Source: Domibacillus indicus (GTDB taxonomy: Bacteria > Bacillota > Bacilli > Bacillales > Domibacillaceae). From it: 64,000 nt of DNA. This document shows positions 21,929 through 30,717 of this stretch, one piece after another. The stretch is from NCBI RefSeq assembly GCF_000970685.1, contig NZ_LAJB01000002.1, positions 589,854-653,853 of the forward strand. The letters run 5' to 3'. The notes beneath the pieces are model-generated. The model was not told the DNA's origin. It saw only the letters and a list, made by a program, of their open reading frames with translations, and did not search any database. Both the position numbers and the translations under genes were made by a program. Each line of letters opens with the position of its first letter. The first letter of the stretch is position 1.

Positions 21929-21957
21929 TTGCATTTCTTTTATTCCTTTGCTACAAT
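21929..21957 (+). promoter_or_regulatory. SigA promoter of rpsT
   Basis: TTGCAT (21929-21934), 17-nt spacer, TACAAT (21952-21957). It predicts a leader of about 70 nt before rpsT, overlapping the divergent gpr control region. Confidence 0.8.
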
Positions 21958-22035
21958 ACTTCTTGTTGTTTAATTCAATAATAGTTGATATCGGGTACGA
22001 ATAAATGTTCGATCCATTTTAGGAGGTGACAGTAA

Positions 22036-22290
22036 ATGCCAAATATTAAATCTGCCATCAAACGCACTAAAACTGCTCAAATTCGTTCAGCACGCAACAC
22101 GCAAGCTAAATCAGCTATGCGCAGTGCAGTGAAAAAGTTCGAAACAGCAGCTGCTAATAATGACGAAAACGCAAAAGAATTGCTTGTAGAAGCAGTCAGC
22201 AAACTAGATAAAGCTGCAGCAAAAGGCCTTATCCACAAAAATGCTGCGAACCGTCAAAAAAGCCGTCTTATGAAGAAATTGGCTAACTAA
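22036..22290 (+). CDS. rpsT: Ribosomal protein bS20
   Basis: 84-residue, Lys/Ala-rich helical 30S protein starting [15 protein letters not shown] and ending [12 protein letters not shown]. Strong AGGAGGTGA site 7 nt before the ATG. Plus-strand single gene with its own promoter and terminator, placed between minus-strand gpr and holA as in B. subtilis. Confidence 0.98.
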   Translation: MPNIKSAIKRTKTAQIRSARNTQAKSAMRSAVKKFETAAANNDENAKELLVEAVSKLDKAAAKGLIHKNAANRQKSRLMKKLAN

Positions 22291-22291
22291 T

Positions 22292-22325
22292 AAAAAAAGT
22301 GTCCACTATGATGGACACTTTTTTT
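22292..22325. terminator. Bidirectional terminator between rpsT and holA
   Basis: AAAAAAAGTGTCCA, 6-nt loop, TGGACACTTTTTTT. Symmetrical hairpin placed between convergent genes; it overlaps the last codon of holA. Confidence 0.92.
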
Positions 22326-23343
22326 ATTTTGTTCTCATTAATGTCTGCAGGCGGAATAAAAATAATTCAATAATCATTTTTTTCTCCATGCCGCTGCTCT
22401 TCATTTCGTAATCACATTCAGCCAGCATTTGCATAATCACCGAGAGCTGGTGCTCCGAAAAAGCCTGCGCCTGGCTTCCTGCAATTTTCACGCGAAATGG
22501 GTGTACTTTAAGCTGGCCGGCTATTTGCTGCTGGCCATATCCTTTTTTTACCAATTCCTTCACCTGGTAAATAAGCCTGAACTGGCCCGCAATAACGGCT
22601 AAAATTTTCAGCGGTTCTTCGTTCAGCCGGATTAAATCGTAGTAAATTCTTAACGCTTCCTGTAACTGGCCCGTCACGATTCGGTCCACAAGGCGAAAAA
22701 TATCACTTTCAAGCGTTCGTGATGTTAAAGCGGCTACGTGCTCTTCCGTTATTTCATTTCCCTCACCGGCATGAAGAGCAAGCTTGGCAATTTCCATCGC
22801 CAGTACGGACAAATGAAAACCCGCAATTGCCAGCAGCTGCTGAATGGCTTCCCCTTCAATTACAGCTCCTTCTTCTGCAGCCTTGCTCTTAATCCACCCT
22901 GCGAGCTCCCGTTCAGCCGGACGTTTCGCTTCCAGGACGCCAGCCTGCTTTTTTATTAACTTCGTCAGTTTTTTCCGCTCATCTAATTTTTCGAATCTTC
23001 CTTGAAAAACTAGGATGGTAAACGGCGCGGGATCCTGTAAATATTGTTCCAGCTTCTTCACATTATGTTCAATTTTCACTTTTTCTGCTGTAAAAAAAAG
23101 CGGGTTGTGAACAAAAACAAGCTTTCTGTCTCCAAGAAACGGCAATGTTTCCGCTTCTTCAATGGCTGTCTCGACCGGTACTTCGGTCATATCGAACGAG
23201 TTAATATTTAAATCCGAGCCGTCTTTGTCCAATACACTTTTTAAAAGCAGCTGGCGTGCTTCTTCTATGAAATACTGCTCAGGCCCGTAAAGCAGATACA
23301 AGGACCGGAACCGTCCGCTTTTTAATTCCTTTAATACATCCAT
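22324..23343 (-). CDS. holA: DNA polymerase III delta subunit
   Basis: Clamp-loader delta subunit (YqeN), 339 residues, starting MDVLKELKSGRFRSLYLLYGPEQYFIEEA with the family LYLLYGxExY/F pattern. The RFEKLDERKKLTKLIKK region and C-terminal helical domain (LLAECDYEMKSSG) match the family. Convergent with rpsT. A 46-codon open stretch with coding character lies 48 bp upstream (23391-23531). Confidence 0.94.
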   Translation of the reverse strand: MDVLKELKSGRFRSLYLLYGPEQYFIEEARQLLLKSVLDKDGSDLNINSFDMTEVPVETAIEEAETLPFLGDRKLVFVHNPLFFTAEKVKIEHNVKKLEQYLQDPAPFTILVFQGRFEKLDERKKLTKLIKKQAGVLEAKRPAERELAGWIKSKAAEEGAVIEGEAIQQLLAIAGFHLSVLAMEIAKLALHAGEGNEITEEHVAALTSRTLESDIFRLVDRIVTGQLQEALRIYYDLIRLNEEPLKILAVIAGQFRLIYQVKELVKKGYGQQQIAGQLKVHPFRVKIAGSQAQAFSEHQLSVIMQMLAECDYEMKSSGMEKKMIIELFLFRLQTLMRTK

Positions 23344-23390
23344 TCCCTCGACTCCATTCCATTTCTGTTTTTATTGTAGAAAAAACCTTT

Positions 23391-23531
23391 CTAAATCGCA
23401 AGAAACTGTTTCTGGATTGTAAACGGAACGCAGGCAAATTCACTTATAGCAGGCTTGCCGTTTCTTTTAAAAATCACGATGTCTTTTCCGCCGGCCTCAA
23501 GAGCCGCTTTTTCTGAAATACGCGTGAGAGT
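23391..23531 (-). pseudogene. Possible gene remnant between holA and yqzM
   Basis: An uninterrupted 46-codon stretch between two TAG codons reads ISEKAALEAGGKDIVIFKRN followed by GKPAISEFACVPFTIQKQ. The composition looks like real protein and the frame runs with holA, but no ATG, GTG or TTG with a ribosome site is suitably placed, and the upstream end is a stop codon. A decayed 3' fragment is the simplest reading; chance is possible. I do not recognise the family. Confidence 0.3.
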
Positions 23532-23591
23532 CTAGATTTTTCCGCTTTCATTGTCTATACTAATAGCATTAGAGGCTCAAAAATAGGGCAC

Positions 23592-23620
23592 TTGCTGTCA
23601 CACTTTGTGACTCATATTAT
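23592..23620 (+). promoter_or_regulatory. SigA-type promoter of yqzM with a palindrome in the spacer
   Basis: TTGCTG (23592-23597), 17-nt spacer, TATTAT (23615-23620). The spacer holds the perfect inverted repeat GTCACA-CTT-TGTGAC (23597-23611), placed like a repressor operator. Confidence 0.6.
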
Positions 23621-23650
23621 GTGGTCCTAATGAAACAGGAGGGGTAGCGG

Positions 23651-23782
23651 ATGAATGATTTTGAAAAAAATGTCCAATCAAAACGCAATGATGCAGTAGA
23701 CTCCGGAGTAGGCTTTGTTGTTTCTTTTGGTTTCTTTGCAACGATGTTTATTCTTGCCACTGTTATTCAGCTGGTCGGCTGA
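23651..23782 (+). CDS. yqzM: YqzM family small membrane protein
   Basis: 43-residue protein starting MNDFEKNVQSKRNDAVDSGV with one C-terminal hydrophobic helix (about 21-43). The sequence is nearly the same as B. subtilis YqzM and lies at the same place, between comEC and holA on the opposite strand. AGGAGGGG precedes the ATG. Function unknown; probably a single-pass membrane protein. Confidence 0.9.
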   Translation: MNDFEKNVQSKRNDAVDSGVGFVVSFGFFATMFILATVIQLVG

Positions 23783-23793
23783 TATATCAGTTT

Positions 23794-23824
23794 AAAATCC
23801 GCCCGCATGCGCCGGGCGGATTTT
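23794..23824. terminator. Bidirectional terminator between yqzM and comEC
   Basis: Long hairpin AAAATCCGCCCG, loop of 7, CGGGCGGATTTT, placed between convergent genes and overlapping the comEC stop codon. Confidence 0.93.
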
Positions 23825-26102
23825 ATCTGACTGGAAAAACTGTTTTTACCTCACTTTTTTCAGAGCCAAATCGAAAGGTAATTGCTCCGTGCTGATCAGT
23901 CCGGTAAATCTTTACTCCTTCATTGGAAAACGTATCTGTCACTTCTTTATGCGGATGACCGTAACGATTATTTACACCGGCTGAAATAACAGCAAACTCC
24001 GGCTTAACCGCTTTAATAAATTCCAAAGACGAAGATGTTTTGCTTCCATGGTGGCCTGCTTTCAGCCAGTCGATATCAAGAAGATAGCGGTTTATCAATT
24101 CTTTTTCTCCTTCTTCCTCCATATCACCCGTGAAAAGCCAGGTTTTCCCGCCCATTTCCGCATAAAGGACAAGTGAATCGTTATTGCCTTCATATTCCCG
24201 GTCATTCGGCGCCAAAAATTGAAAAAAAGCATTTCCTGCTGTCCACGCTTCTCCTTCTATTCCCTCCCGGACTTTTCCGTTTATTTGAATGATGCCGGCC
24301 ATAACATCAGCATTTCCGCTGCCGGGTGAAATAATAACTTCTTTTGCCGGAATCCGCTCAAGCACCTCGGCTGCTGCACCGGCATGATCAAAATCCGCAT
24401 GAGTAATAATCAGCTTATCAAGCTCTGCCACCCCTTTTCTTTTTAAAAAGGGAACGACAGTGTCCTTTCCAACAGAGAATCCCCCCTGCCGCTCCGCCCA
24501 CTTTTCTTTTTCAAAAATCACCTGCCCGCCTGTATCAATTAAATAGGTTCCCTGATTACGGGGCAGTTTAATAAAAATGCTGTCCCCCTGCCCGACATCC
24601 AGAAACGTCACTTCTCCTTCTGCCGAAAAACGATTCGACAGGATGATTCCCGCCAAGAAAAGTCCACAGATAATAAAAGAACTTCTCAGCTTTCGAGTTT
24701 TTTCCCAGAGAAAAAAAGAGCTGACGGATGCTGCGGCAAGAACAGCGGCAATTTTCATATCAGGCTGCCCTGTTACCAGTACAGCAAATGGAAGGTCTGC
24801 CATAACGGCTGCCAGCTTATCCATTTTTATTAAAAGTTCATTGGCAAAACTGGCGGGAATCGAAATAGAAACAAAAAAAGAGAGAAAAAATAATAGAAGA
24901 AGCAGCGGAAGCATAAGAAGCGAGTAAAAAGGCACAAACAAGAGGTTAGCCACGGGAGCAATGAGCGACAGCTCAGCGAAATGGACAAGCAGCACAGGAA
25001 GAGCGGCAAGCTGCGATACAATCGAAACAAACCATGACAGTTCAATGGCATTTCGGGCCCTTTTTAAGATAGAGCCTGATGACAAAACAAGAGCCCAGGT
25101 AACAAGAAACGAAAGCTGAAAACCCGCTTGAAACACACTGTACGGGTTTTGAAGAGCCATGATTAAAAAAGCAATGCCAAGCGCAGAAGATGCCGAAAGC
25201 TTAACATGGCTTGAGGAAGCAAATAAAACCGCTCCCGTCATAAGACAGGCACGGACTACAGGCGGTGAGGCCCCTGTGAGCAGCGCATAAAGAGGCAGGG
25301 CGGCAAGCAGCAGCAGCCTGGCCCGTTCACGCGTAACCCCTAATCGTATAAAGGAGTAAAAAAGAAGTCCTGTCAGCAATGTAACATGCAGGCCCGAAAT
25401 AGACAGAATATGCACTATGCCAAGACGTTCATAGTCCTCGGCTGTTTCTTCCCCTTCAGACGAACGGTCTCCAAATAAAAGGGCCGCTGCCACAGAAGAA
25501 AGCGGAGCCGGAAAGTGATCCTTGACCCGGTCCAGTGCCTCAATACGCCATGAAGCAGGCAGATAGCGAACAGAATGATTCTCCACACAGCTCTCTAGCA
25601 GAATTTCTTTCGGTGTCAGCGTAAAAAAGATTCCTTGTGATGCTAAATACGCACGATAGTTAAACTCACCCGGATTCCTCGCTTCAGCCGGAAGTGCAGC
25701 TTCTGCTTGAAAGCGGCACGTTAAGCCGGGTGCCAGCCCTCCGGTGAACCGCTCCTTTTCCTCTTTTGACCGGAAGCGATACGTAAGCTTAAGTGCTTCT
25801 TTTGAAGATGCTTCCACAACTTCTGCATTTAACCGGTCTCCATTCATTCTCAGGTCGTCCGTAAATAAAACGGTCCACTCTGTTTCTGAACCGCTAACAG
25901 CGGACTTGTGCTCTGACTGGTGAACCGAGGTTGTGATAAAAAACACGAGAAAAGTGCCGATCATCCAGGCCCGTACTGCTGAATTAACTTTTAAAAAAAG
26001 GATACCTCCCGCTATACTAACCAGCAGGACTACAGGCGCTGGAACCTGAAGAACAAACAAAACCGCCGTAAGTGCTGCGGTGCCCATCTGGAGAATCAGC
26101 AT
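23823..26102 (-). CDS. comEC: ComEC, DNA uptake channel
   Basis: Polytopic membrane protein that moves transforming DNA across the membrane. 759 residues: an N-terminal soluble part between the first helices (RNPGEFNYRAYLASQG), the competence domain with many helices (HILSISGLHVTLLTGLLF onward, about 230-490) and a C-terminal metallo-beta-lactamase-like domain with LDVGQGDS and HADFDHAG, then KAGHHGSKTSSS. Length is close to B. subtilis ComEC. Third gene of the comE operon, 15 bp after comEB. Confidence 0.96.
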   Translation of the reverse strand: MLILQMGTAALTAVLFVLQVPAPVVLLVSIAGGILFLKVNSAVRAWMIGTFLVFFITTSVHQSEHKSAVSGSETEWTVLFTDDLRMNGDRLNAEVVEASSKEALKLTYRFRSKEEKERFTGGLAPGLTCRFQAEAALPAEARNPGEFNYRAYLASQGIFFTLTPKEILLESCVENHSVRYLPASWRIEALDRVKDHFPAPLSSVAAALLFGDRSSEGEETAEDYERLGIVHILSISGLHVTLLTGLLFYSFIRLGVTRERARLLLLAALPLYALLTGASPPVVRACLMTGAVLFASSSHVKLSASSALGIAFLIMALQNPYSVFQAGFQLSFLVTWALVLSSGSILKRARNAIELSWFVSIVSQLAALPVLLVHFAELSLIAPVANLLFVPFYSLLMLPLLLLLFFLSFFVSISIPASFANELLIKMDKLAAVMADLPFAVLVTGQPDMKIAAVLAAASVSSFFLWEKTRKLRSSFIICGLFLAGIILSNRFSAEGEVTFLDVGQGDSIFIKLPRNQGTYLIDTGGQVIFEKEKWAERQGGFSVGKDTVVPFLKRKGVAELDKLIITHADFDHAGAAAEVLERIPAKEVIISPGSGNADVMAGIIQINGKVREGIEGEAWTAGNAFFQFLAPNDREYEGNNDSLVLYAEMGGKTWLFTGDMEEEGEKELINRYLLDIDWLKAGHHGSKTSSSLEFIKAVKPEFAVISAGVNNRYGHPHKEVTDTFSNEGVKIYRTDQHGAITFRFGSEKSEVKTVFPVR

Positions 26103-26117
26103 AAATTATCAATCCTT

Positions 26118-26534
26118 TTATTCTTGTGGAATATGAACGACTTCGATATCTTTTAGAAAATGGCTGTTCCATTTGTTTGGATAAGCATGCTGATAGATAA
26201 TACGGGCTACACCCGCCTGCGCAAGAGTTTTTGCACAATTTTCACATGGTTCATGAGTTACATAAGCAGCAGCGCCTTTTAGCTTATCGCGCTCTGCATG
26301 AAGAACCGCGTTCAGCTCGGCATGCAGGCAGCGTATACACCGCCCTTGATCAGACAGCAGGCAGCCTGCTTCCTGGCAATGCTCATGTCCGTGAATGGAG
26401 CCGTTATAACCCGTCGACACAATATGTTTATCTTTCACAATAACACACCCGACATGCAGCCGATTGCACGTCGACCGTGCAGCGACAACATCTGCAATAT
26501 TTAAAAAATAATCATCCCAGCTTTTTCGTTCCAT
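26118..26534 (-). CDS. comEB: ComEB, dCMP deaminase family
   Basis: Zinc-dependent deoxycytidylate deaminase-type protein of 138 residues with HAE (71-73) and PCENC (96-100); a further Cys/His set (CNRLHVGC, CQEAGC, CIRC) matches dCMP deaminases. B. subtilis ComEB has about 189 residues, so the C-terminus is shorter here. It is in the comE operon but is not essential for transformation in B. subtilis. GAGGG lies 7 nt before the ATG. Confidence 0.93.
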   Translation of the reverse strand: MERKSWDDYFLNIADVVAARSTCNRLHVGCVIVKDKHIVSTGYNGSIHGHEHCQEAGCLLSDQGRCIRCLHAELNAVLHAERDKLKGAAAYVTHEPCENCAKTLAQAGVARIIYQHAYPNKWNSHFLKDIEVVHIPQE

Positions 26535-26622
26535 CTCTAAACCCTCTTTTCTGTTTCTTCCGGCCTTCTGTCCGGCCTGTCCTTTTAGTTTATCGGCTCT
26601 TCTTTCTATCCGTCAAATCCAT

Positions 26623-27249
26623 TTATTGAACGGTAATAAGCGGCGCCAGCTTTTCAAACGTTTTATCCCCGATACCCGATACATTTTTTAAATCTTCCAC
26701 TTTTGTAAAAGGGCCGTCCGTTTCTCTGAAATCAATAATTGCCTGCGCCTTGGATTCTCCAATGCCAGGAAGCTCCTGAAGACCAGCTGAATCGGCTGTA
26801 TTAATATTGACCATCTCTTTATCCTCTGCGAAATCCGCGTTTCCAGAAGAAACCGGCGCAGTCTGGACAGCCGGAATTTCTTCTCCCTTTACCGGTATAT
26901 AAATAACCATTTCATCCTGCACTTTTTGCGCCAGATTTACAGAAGCTGCGTCAGCCTGTTCTGTTATCCCGCCGGCTTTGTTAATTACATCATTTACTCT
27001 TTCCTCACTTAACATTGTATAAATTCCAGGCATAGACACTGCCCCTTTTATATCAACCGTTACTTGAACCGGCTGTGACGCTTCTTCTGCAGGTTCTTCC
27101 TCTTTTACCTGCACTTCCTCTATTTCTGCCGTTCCTGAAGACTCGGGCATCGGGCTTTCTTCTGTCAGCCCATACAGCCAGAATAAAGCCACTCCGAGCA
27201 CTCCGGCACCAGCCAGCTTATACTTTTTTATTGTTTCTTTAACATCCAT
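26623..27249 (-). CDS. comEA: ComEA, DNA receptor for transformation
   Basis: Membrane-anchored DNA-binding protein that receives double-stranded DNA at the cell surface. 208 residues: N-terminal transmembrane helix (about 12-26), acidic linker, SLBB-type oligomerisation domain (VTVDIKGAVSMPGIYTM, about 63-120) and C-terminal helix-hairpin-helix repeat with INTADSAGLQELPGIGESKA and LKNVSGIGDKTFEKL. First gene of the comE operon. No clear ComK box (AAAA-N5-TTTT) was found in the 80 bp to comER. Confidence 0.95.
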   Translation of the reverse strand: MDVKETIKKYKLAGAGVLGVALFWLYGLTEESPMPESSGTAEIEEVQVKEEEPAEEASQPVQVTVDIKGAVSMPGIYTMLSEERVNDVINKAGGITEQADAASVNLAQKVQDEMVIYIPVKGEEIPAVQTAPVSSGNADFAEDKEMVNINTADSAGLQELPGIGESKAQAIIDFRETDGPFTKVEDLKNVSGIGDKTFEKLAPLITVQ

Positions 27250-27329
27250 TCATTCCTCTCCTATTCTCCTGGCATAATTTTGGATTACAGACGTACAGAT
27301 AACAAGTGAACAAGAAAGGAGCATCTGCT

Positions 27330-28157
27330 ATGAAAATTGGAATCATTGGAACGGGAAGTATCGGCACTGTTTTAGCAGAAGCATTTCTCTCTTCTTCTGC
27401 AGTTGCACCGGAAGACCTTTTCTTGTATAACCGGACTATTGAAAAAGCCGAACAGTTAAAAATGACCTTTCCCGGCGTTCATGTATGCCAGACTGCCGAA
27501 GAAACCGCCAAAAAAGCAAGGCTGCTCTTTGTTTGTTTGCGGCAGCCTGATTTAAAGCCGCTGCTTGAATCCATCGCTCCTTCTTTAACTGCGGGCCATT
27601 GTGTTTTTTCAACGGCAAGCGCTGTTTCTATTAAACAAATGGAATCTGTTCTTCCCTGTCCGTGTGGAAAGGTGATTCCTTCTGTAACAAATTCGGCTGC
27701 CGCCGGCGGAATTTTGTATTCTTTCGGGGAATCATGCGGACCGGCCTGGCAGAAGCACCTTACAGGGCTGTTTGAACAAATTGCCGGTGTGGCTCTCGAA
27801 GCAGATGACCGTATTGTACGGGCCGCCTCAGATTTAACAGGATGTGGCCCTGCGTTCTTTTCCAAAATGGCTGTCATGTATGCAGAGGAAGCTGCTAGAT
27901 ACGGATTAACGAAGGAGCAGGCGGAAATATTGTCGTTTCATATGATGATTGGTCTGGGGGAGCTGCTTAAACAAAAGAATTGGACGTTAGAGAAGTTAAC
28001 GGAACGAACTGCAGCCAAGGGTGGAGTAACAGCACGCGGACTTAAAGTGATTGAATCAGAGGCGGGGAACCTTTTTGCGCTGCTATGCAGAATGACGCAG
28101 CAGAAAGCGGCGGAAGACAGAAAAGAGGCATCTGCCGCATTTGGCATTACAAATTAA
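27330..28157 (+). CDS. comER: ComER, pyrroline-5-carboxylate reductase-like protein
   Basis: 275 residues of the ProC family starting MKIGIIGTGSIGTVLAEAF (NAD(P) Rossmann motif GxGxxG), with VIPSVTNSAAAGGILY and the dimerisation domain LTGCGPAFFSKM. Start 27330 was chosen behind AAAGGAG; the earlier ATG-like start has no site. Divergent from comEA as in B. subtilis, where comER affects sporulation and biofilm timing rather than proline synthesis. Confidence 0.93.
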   Translation: MKIGIIGTGSIGTVLAEAFLSSSAVAPEDLFLYNRTIEKAEQLKMTFPGVHVCQTAEETAKKARLLFVCLRQPDLKPLLESIAPSLTAGHCVFSTASAVSIKQMESVLPCPCGKVIPSVTNSAAAGGILYSFGESCGPAWQKHLTGLFEQIAGVALEADDRIVRAASDLTGCGPAFFSKMAVMYAEEAARYGLTKEQAEILSFHMMIGLGELLKQKNWTLEKLTERTAAKGGVTARGLKVIESEAGNLFALLCRMTQQKAAEDRKEASAAFGITN

Positions 28158-28203
28158 TTCGGCATTTCTTTTCTTTTCCCTCTCATCTTTACAAAAACTT
28201 AAC

Positions 28204-28236
28204 AAAAAAAAGCAGCTTAACGGCTGCTCTTTTTTG
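28204..28236. terminator. Bidirectional terminator between comER and yqeM
   Basis: AAAAAAAAGCAGC, 6-nt loop, GCTGCTCTTTTTT between convergent genes; the right part overlaps the end of yqeM. Confidence 0.88.
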
Positions 28237-28951
28237 CTTTTAAAAAAATTCGTTCAGATTCAAAACCCGGCGCTTGATTGGTGAAGTCAGCGGTAATCGC
28301 TTCTAGCTGAAATCCCGCCTCATTAAGCCATTTGGCGTAATTCTCTGGAGTGAATGTCCGCTGGCAGTGCAGTTCGTCGAATCGTTCATATTTTTCATCT
28401 TCTGTACGAACAAAAAAGGTCAATTCATGCTCCACGCTGTTTTCATTCTCTCCGGGAAATGCATTCCAAATAAACGAAACATCTTCCGCGGCATCAGCAA
28501 ACGTATTCTTTAAAAAAACATCCTTTATTTTATAAATAGAGTGAACATCAAATAAGAATAAACCGCCATCCTTTAAATGGCGGAATACCGATTGAAAGGT
28601 CTGCTTTACATCCTCTTCTGTTTTCAAGTAGTTGAGTGAATCACAAAAGATAACCGCCGTGTCAAACATACCGAGGCTGTCAAGCTCACGCATATCCTGC
28701 TGGAAAAGCGGGATTGTTACACCATTTGCTTCCGCTTTTTCACGGGCAATGGTGAGCATCTCTTCAGAAAGATCAACACCCGTTACCTGAAAACCGGCAC
28801 GTGCAAAGCGGACAGCGAGCTCCCCTGTTCCACAGCCAATATCAAGAAGCGGGCCGGGTTTCACTTCTTTCTGCAGATATTCTTCCCACTCATTGTACGG
28901 TGCATCCTGCATTAATGCATCATAGACAGAGGCAAAACGACTGTAGCTCAT
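28217..28951 (-). CDS. yqeM: YqeM, SAM-dependent methyltransferase
   Basis: 244-residue class I methyltransferase with motif I LLDIGCGTGELAVRFA (about 36-51), VDLSEEML and FCDSLNYL. The substrate is unknown. In Bacillus it always follows rsfS; here the rsfS TGA and yqeM ATG overlap at 28948-28951, indicating translational coupling with the ribosome-silencing factor gene. Confidence 0.92.
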   Translation of the reverse strand: MSYSRFASVYDALMQDAPYNEWEEYLQKEVKPGPLLDIGCGTGELAVRFARAGFQVTGVDLSEEMLTIAREKAEANGVTIPLFQQDMRELDSLGMFDTAVIFCDSLNYLKTEEDVKQTFQSVFRHLKDGGLFLFDVHSIYKIKDVFLKNTFADAAEDVSFIWNAFPGENENSVEHELTFFVRTEDEKYERFDELHCQRTFTPENYAKWLNEAGFQLEAITADFTNQAPGFESERIFLKAKKSSR

Positions 28952-29298
28952 GAGGTCAGCACATCAACGTGCGGAGCATCACCCCAGAGGCGTTCCAGAT
29001 TATAGTAGATACGCTCATCACGGTGAAATACATGAACGACGACATCGCCAATATCGATTAACACCCAGCGCGCTTCGTCAAACCCTTCCATCCGCTTAAT
29101 CTCAGCACCCAGCTCTTCCGCTTTCTCTTTTACTTCGCGGGCAATCGCCTGTACTTGTTTGTCTGAATTCCCATGACAAATAACGAAATAGTCGGCAACC
29201 GGCGAGATGCCCTCCATATCAAGCGCTGTGATGTTTTCCGCCCGCTTGTCATCTGCCGCCTTCGTTACTGCATGTAATAATTGCTGTTGTTCTGTCAA
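28948..29298 (-). CDS. rsfS: RsfS, ribosomal silencing factor
   Basis: 116-residue protein (YqeL) that binds uL14 and prevents subunit joining when nutrients are scarce. Family motifs DYFVICHGNS, GFDEARWVLIDIGDVVVHVF and YYNLERLWGDA are clear. It begins directly at the end of yqeK. Confidence 0.96.
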   Translation of the reverse strand: MTEQQQLLHAVTKAADDKRAENITALDMEGISPVADYFVICHGNSDKQVQAIAREVKEKAEELGAEIKRMEGFDEARWVLIDIGDVVVHVFHRDERIYYNLERLWGDAPHVDVLTS

Positions 29299-29868
29299 TT
29301 AACCATCGTCTCCATTCTGAATAAAATCGTTGTAGGTATCCATTGTCACAGGGAAAACCGGCTGCTGTTTCCCCATCAAAAATAAAATTGAATTTTTTAC
29401 AGCAGCCAAAACGGCCTGATTCAAATTTTGTTCAGCTATTTTTCGAACTTCTTCCACACCGGGAAACAAACGTCCCGGCTCAATATAATCAGCTAGATAA
29501 ACAATTTTTTCAAGCAGTGTCATACCCGGCCGGCCTGTTGTATGCCAGCGTATAGCCGATAATACTTCTTTATCTTTTATACCGGCCTCTCTCCGGACAA
29601 GAACAGCGCCCGCCGGTGCATGCCAGAGTTCATGGTGAAAATCAAAAAGCCGGTCATCTTCTTTCTCTTCCAGCAGAATTTTCTTCATCTCTTCTTTTGG
29701 GCGAAATTTCGCATAGTCGTGAAAGATGGCAGCCAGTTCTGCTTTTTGTATGTCTGCTCCATACTGTTTTGCAAGGTTTACTGCCGTTTCCGTCACGCCC
29801 AGTGTATGCACATACCGTTTATCTGTTAACTGTGCTTTGACGATTTCAAGTGCTTTATTTCGCTCCAT
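29299..29868 (-). CDS. yqeK: YqeK, HD-domain Ap4A hydrolase
   Basis: 189-residue HD-domain phosphohydrolase; YqeK homologues cleave diadenosine tetraphosphate symmetrically to ADP. Metal ligands are in RYVHTLGV (His), AIFHDYAK (HD) and HHELWHAPAGA. Start 29868 (MERNKALEIV) is preferred because AAGGAG is 10 nt upstream, while the upstream ATG is only 2 nt from it. It overlaps nadD by 14 nt. Confidence 0.94.
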   Translation of the reverse strand: MERNKALEIVKAQLTDKRYVHTLGVTETAVNLAKQYGADIQKAELAAIFHDYAKFRPKEEMKKILLEEKEDDRLFDFHHELWHAPAGAVLVRREAGIKDKEVLSAIRWHTTGRPGMTLLEKIVYLADYIEPGRLFPGVEEVRKIAEQNLNQAVLAAVKNSILFLMGKQQPVFPVTMDTYNDFIQNGDDG

Positions 29869-30427
29869 ATAACCCATTCTCCTTTATATACTGAATGACT
29901 GGTTCCGGCAGCAAGTAATGAAGCGTTTCATTGGCCGCCGCTTTTTTTCGGAGCGCGGTTGATGATAAATGAATTTCCGGTGTTTCGATGAGCGTGACCG
30001 GGTATGCTGTTTCTGTTGAATAGCCTGGCCGTTTAACCCCGGCAAATGTAACCAGCCGGCTTAATTCATCAATCTCCCGCCAATTTGGCAAATACTCAAT
30101 CATGTCTGCCCCAATAATAAAGTAAAATGACGTGCCTGGTTCTTGTTTTATCAGTTCCCGTAAAGTGTCAATCGTATACGACACTCCGGCACGTTCAATT
30201 TCTATTGTTTCAAGCTTAAATAAAGGATTGTCTTCAATAGCAAGCTTCGTCATTTGAAGACGGTGTTCATCTGCTATATGCCCGGCCAGCCGCTTATGCG
30301 GCGGAACCGAATTTGGCATAAAACGAACTTCATCCAGGTTCAGAGCATGAAGCACTTCATTTGCAGCGATCAAGTGGCCAATATGCGGCGGGTTAAACGT
30401 CCCGCCTAAAATCCCCACTTTTTTCAT
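29855..30427 (-). CDS. nadD: Nicotinate-nucleotide adenylyltransferase
   Basis: Makes NaAD from NaMN and ATP, a shared step of NAD synthesis. 190 residues: GGTFNPPHIGHL (11-18 holds the HxGH nucleotidyltransferase motif), GADMIEYLPNW and the C-terminal LSSTALRKK (IS/LSSTxIR motif). Start overlaps the yhbY stop (ATGA type). Confidence 0.97.
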   Translation of the reverse strand: MKKVGILGGTFNPPHIGHLIAANEVLHALNLDEVRFMPNSVPPHKRLAGHIADEHRLQMTKLAIEDNPLFKLETIEIERAGVSYTIDTLRELIKQEPGTSFYFIIGADMIEYLPNWREIDELSRLVTFAGVKRPGYSTETAYPVTLIETPEIHLSSTALRKKAAANETLHYLLPEPVIQYIKENGLYGAK

Positions 30428-30717
30428 CGGGGCAAAACAAGTTTTTTGTTTTCTTTTGACTCTTTGTAGAGCACAACTGTGTGGCCGATGAGCTGAACAA
30501 GCTCTGCCCCTGCCCCTTGAGCCAGCGCCTCTGCTACTTCATGTTTGTCATCTTCGTTGTTTTGCAGGATGCTTACTTTAATCAGCTCGCGCACTTCAAG
30601 TGCTTCAGCAATTTGCGTTGTCATATTTTCGCTCACACCGCCTTTTCCTACTTGAAATATCGGGTCTAAATGGTGTGCTTCCGCCCGTAAAAATCGTTTT
30701 TGTTTTCCTGTCAGCAT
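30424..30717 (-). CDS. yhbY: YhbY-like CRM-domain RNA-binding protein
   Basis: 97-residue CRM-domain protein (YqeI) linked to 50S assembly. It shows LTGKQKRFLRAEAHHLDPIF, the VGKGGVSENM loop (GxxG type) and LVQLIGHTVVLYKES. Overlaps aroE by 7 nt and nadD by 4 nt. Confidence 0.95.
   Translation of the reverse strand: MLTGKQKRFLRAEAHHLDPIFQVGKGGVSENMTTQIAEALEVRELIKVSILQNNEDDKHEVAEALAQGAGAELVQLIGHTVVLYKESKENKKLVLPR

Noticed and set aside
27250-27329. ComK box upstream of comEA
   Set aside because: No AAAA-N5-TTTT pair with proper spacing is visible in the divergent comER-comEA region.
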